A DNA stretch of 5,896 bases from Oscillospiraceae bacterium (GTDB taxonomy: Bacteria; Bacillota_A; Clostridia; Oscillospirales; Oscillospiraceae): contig JAFQPT010000064.1 in NCBI GenBank assembly GCA_017411665.1, forward strand, positions 1-5,896. The letters are read 5' to 3'. Below the pieces are notes generated by a model that saw only the letters and a list, made by a program, of their open reading frames with translations, made no database searches and had not been told where the DNA came from. This document shows, piece by piece, positions 4,741 to 5,896 of this stretch (positions are counted from its first letter, which is position 1; every line of letters begins with the position of its first letter). The translations under genes were made by a program, and so were the position numbers.

Positions 4741-5896
4741 ATGGATAAAAGACTGGAACGCATTCTGCCGAAGGTGCAGAAGCCGGCACGCTATACCGGC
4801 GGCGAGTACAATCAAATCATGAAAAATAAAGAGGATGTAGACCTGCGCATGGCATTCTGCTTCCCTGATACCTATGAAATCGGCATGTCTAATATTGGGC
4901 TGCGTATTCTCTATGGTGTGACCAATAATATGCCCGGTGTCTGGTGTGAACGTGTGTTTGCGCCTTGGGGGGACATGCGCGACGAGATGCGCAAGGCGGG
5001 AATTCCTTTGTATGCGCTGGAAAGCGGTGACCCTGTATCCGAATTTGATGTAATCGGGTTCTCTATTGGCTATGAAATGGCATATACTACTGTTCTGGAT
5101 ATGCTGGATATGTCCGGTATCCCTTTGCACAGCAGTGAACGTACAGACCTTGTACCCTTGGTATTTGCCGGCGGCACTGCTTGTGTAAATCCCGCTCCCA
5201 TGGCAAAGTTTATGGACTTGATGATCATTGGCGAAGGGGAAGAGGTCAATGTAGAGGTTTTGGAACTGTTCCGCAAGGCTCGTAATGAAGGCTGGAGCAA
5301 GCAGGAGTTCCTCATTGCCGCATCCCAAATTCAGGGTGTATATGTTCCGTCTTTGTATGAAGAGGTTTACGATGAAGATGGGACTCTTGCTGCAATCAAT
5401 GCGCTGCATGGAGCACCCGAAAAGGTCACCAAGCGCATCATTGAGGACATGGACAGTGTGTATTTCCCCACCAATCCCATTGTTCCTTCTACCGAAATCG
5501 TACATGACCGTGTCAATGTAGAACTGTTCCGCGGCTGTATCCGCGGCTGCCGATTCTGTCAGGCCGGTTATGTTTATCGTCCTGTACGCGCAAAGAAGCC
5601 CGAAACCGTTGCAAGACAGGGGATCGAACTGCTGAAGAACACAGGTTATCAGGAAGCTACCCTGATGAGCCTTTCTTCCAGTGACTACCGTCCCTTGGCA
5701 CAGGTTTGCGACGAAATGCTGGAGTGGTGCGAGCCTCGCAGCTGCAGCCTGTCTTTGCCTTCTCTGCGTGCGGATAATTTCTCTATGGATATTATGAGCC
5801 GTCTGCAGAAGGTGCGTAAGGGTGGTCTGACCTTTGCGCCCGAAGCAGGCAGTCAGAGGCTGCGTGATGCGATTAATAAGAACGTAAAGGAAGAAG
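4741..5896 (+). CDS. Radical SAM protein of the TIGR03960 type (5' part, 385 codons)
   Basis: The frame is open from ATG 4741 to the window end; AGGAG at 4728-4732 with 8-nt spacing fixes the start. Residues from about 35 to 165 form a B12-binding-like Rossmann domain, with FCFPDTYEIGMSNIGLRIL, FAPWGDMRDEM, FDVIGFSIGYE and the VFAGGTACVNPAPM...IGEGEE block typical of this family. The radical SAM core follows: FRGCIRGCRFCQAG supplies the CxxxCxxC cluster cysteines at 266, 270 and 273. Later LMSLSSSDY, LSLPSLRAD and GLTFAPEAGSQRLR match core strands of B12-linked radical SAM enzymes. Family members are usually over 600 residues, so about a third or more is missing. The reaction is not established as far as I know. 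In clostridia the family commonly precedes a TIGR03936 gene, an RNase E/G gene and rplU; none is visible here. Confidence 0.93.
   Translation, partial: MDKRLERILPKVQKPARYTGGEYNQIMKNKEDVDLRMAFCFPDTYEIGMSNIGLRILYGVTNNMPGVWCERVFAPWGDMRDEMRKAGIPLYALESGDPVSEFDVIGFSIGYEMAYTTVLDMLDMSGIPLHSSERTDLVPLVFAGGTACVNPAPMAKFMDLMIIGEGEEVNVEVLELFRKARNEGWSKQEFLIAASQIQGVYVPSLYEEVYDEDGTLAAINALHGAPEKVTKRIIEDMDSVYFPTNPIVPSTEIVHDRVNVELFRGCIRGCRFCQAGYVYRPVRAKKPETVARQGIELLKNTGYQEATLMSLSSSDYRPLAQVCDEMLEWCEPRSCSLSLPSLRADNFSMDIMSRLQKVRKGGLTFAPEAGSQRLRDAINKNVKEE

Noticed and set aside
4723..5505. 260-residue open frame on the minus strand
   Set aside because: It lies entirely opposite the radical SAM gene, whose product has clear family motifs; the antisense protein has no recognisable motif and no ribosome binding site.

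Overview
The window looks like a chromosomal segment of a low-to-mid GC Bacillota, most likely an anaerobic spore-forming clostridium (Oscillospiraceae/Lachnospiraceae type). Evidence: strong purine-rich ribosome binding sites, GTG and TTG starts, consensus vegetative promoters, many U-tailed intrinsic terminators, a tRNA with encoded CCA, and a SpoIVFA/SpoIVFB-like pair beside a radical SAM gene. In many clostridial genomes that radical SAM family lies in the spoIVF - rplU neighbourhood. The species cannot be read from this sequence.

Layout, all genes on the + strand. (1) 1-1411: the 3' end of an OppF/DppF-type peptide-transporter ATPase, then a complete M19 dipeptidase 10 nt downstream, closed by a strong terminator; together they form a peptide uptake and hydrolysis module. 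(2) 1450-1607: a self-contained tRNA-Pro(CGG) unit with a perfect -35/-10 promoter and its own terminator. (3) 1650-2830: an ion-transporter (IT/SLC13/ArsB-like) permease of 370 aa, closed by an unusually long nested inverted-repeat terminator. (4) 2842-3072: an AT-rich stretch with no intact gene but with a protein-like reading frame broken by one stop and lacking a start, probably a gene relic, followed by another hairpin terminator. (5) 3146-4637: a candidate sporulation sigma-E promoter, then an M23 (LytM) membrane-anchored protein overlapping by one base an M50 site-2 protease, then a terminator. (6) 4654-end: a vegetative promoter and the first 385 codons of a TIGR03960-type radical SAM protein that runs off the window.

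The most informative part is block 5. Protein motifs, translational coupling, a CATACAAT -10 element and the neighbouring radical SAM gene all independently suggest a SpoIVFA/SpoIVFB-type sporulation signalling pair. It differs from the Bacillus version: the M23 domain keeps its metal-binding residues and the protease lacks room for a C-terminal CBS domain. I see no CRISPR array, insertion sequence or clearly novel multi-gene system.
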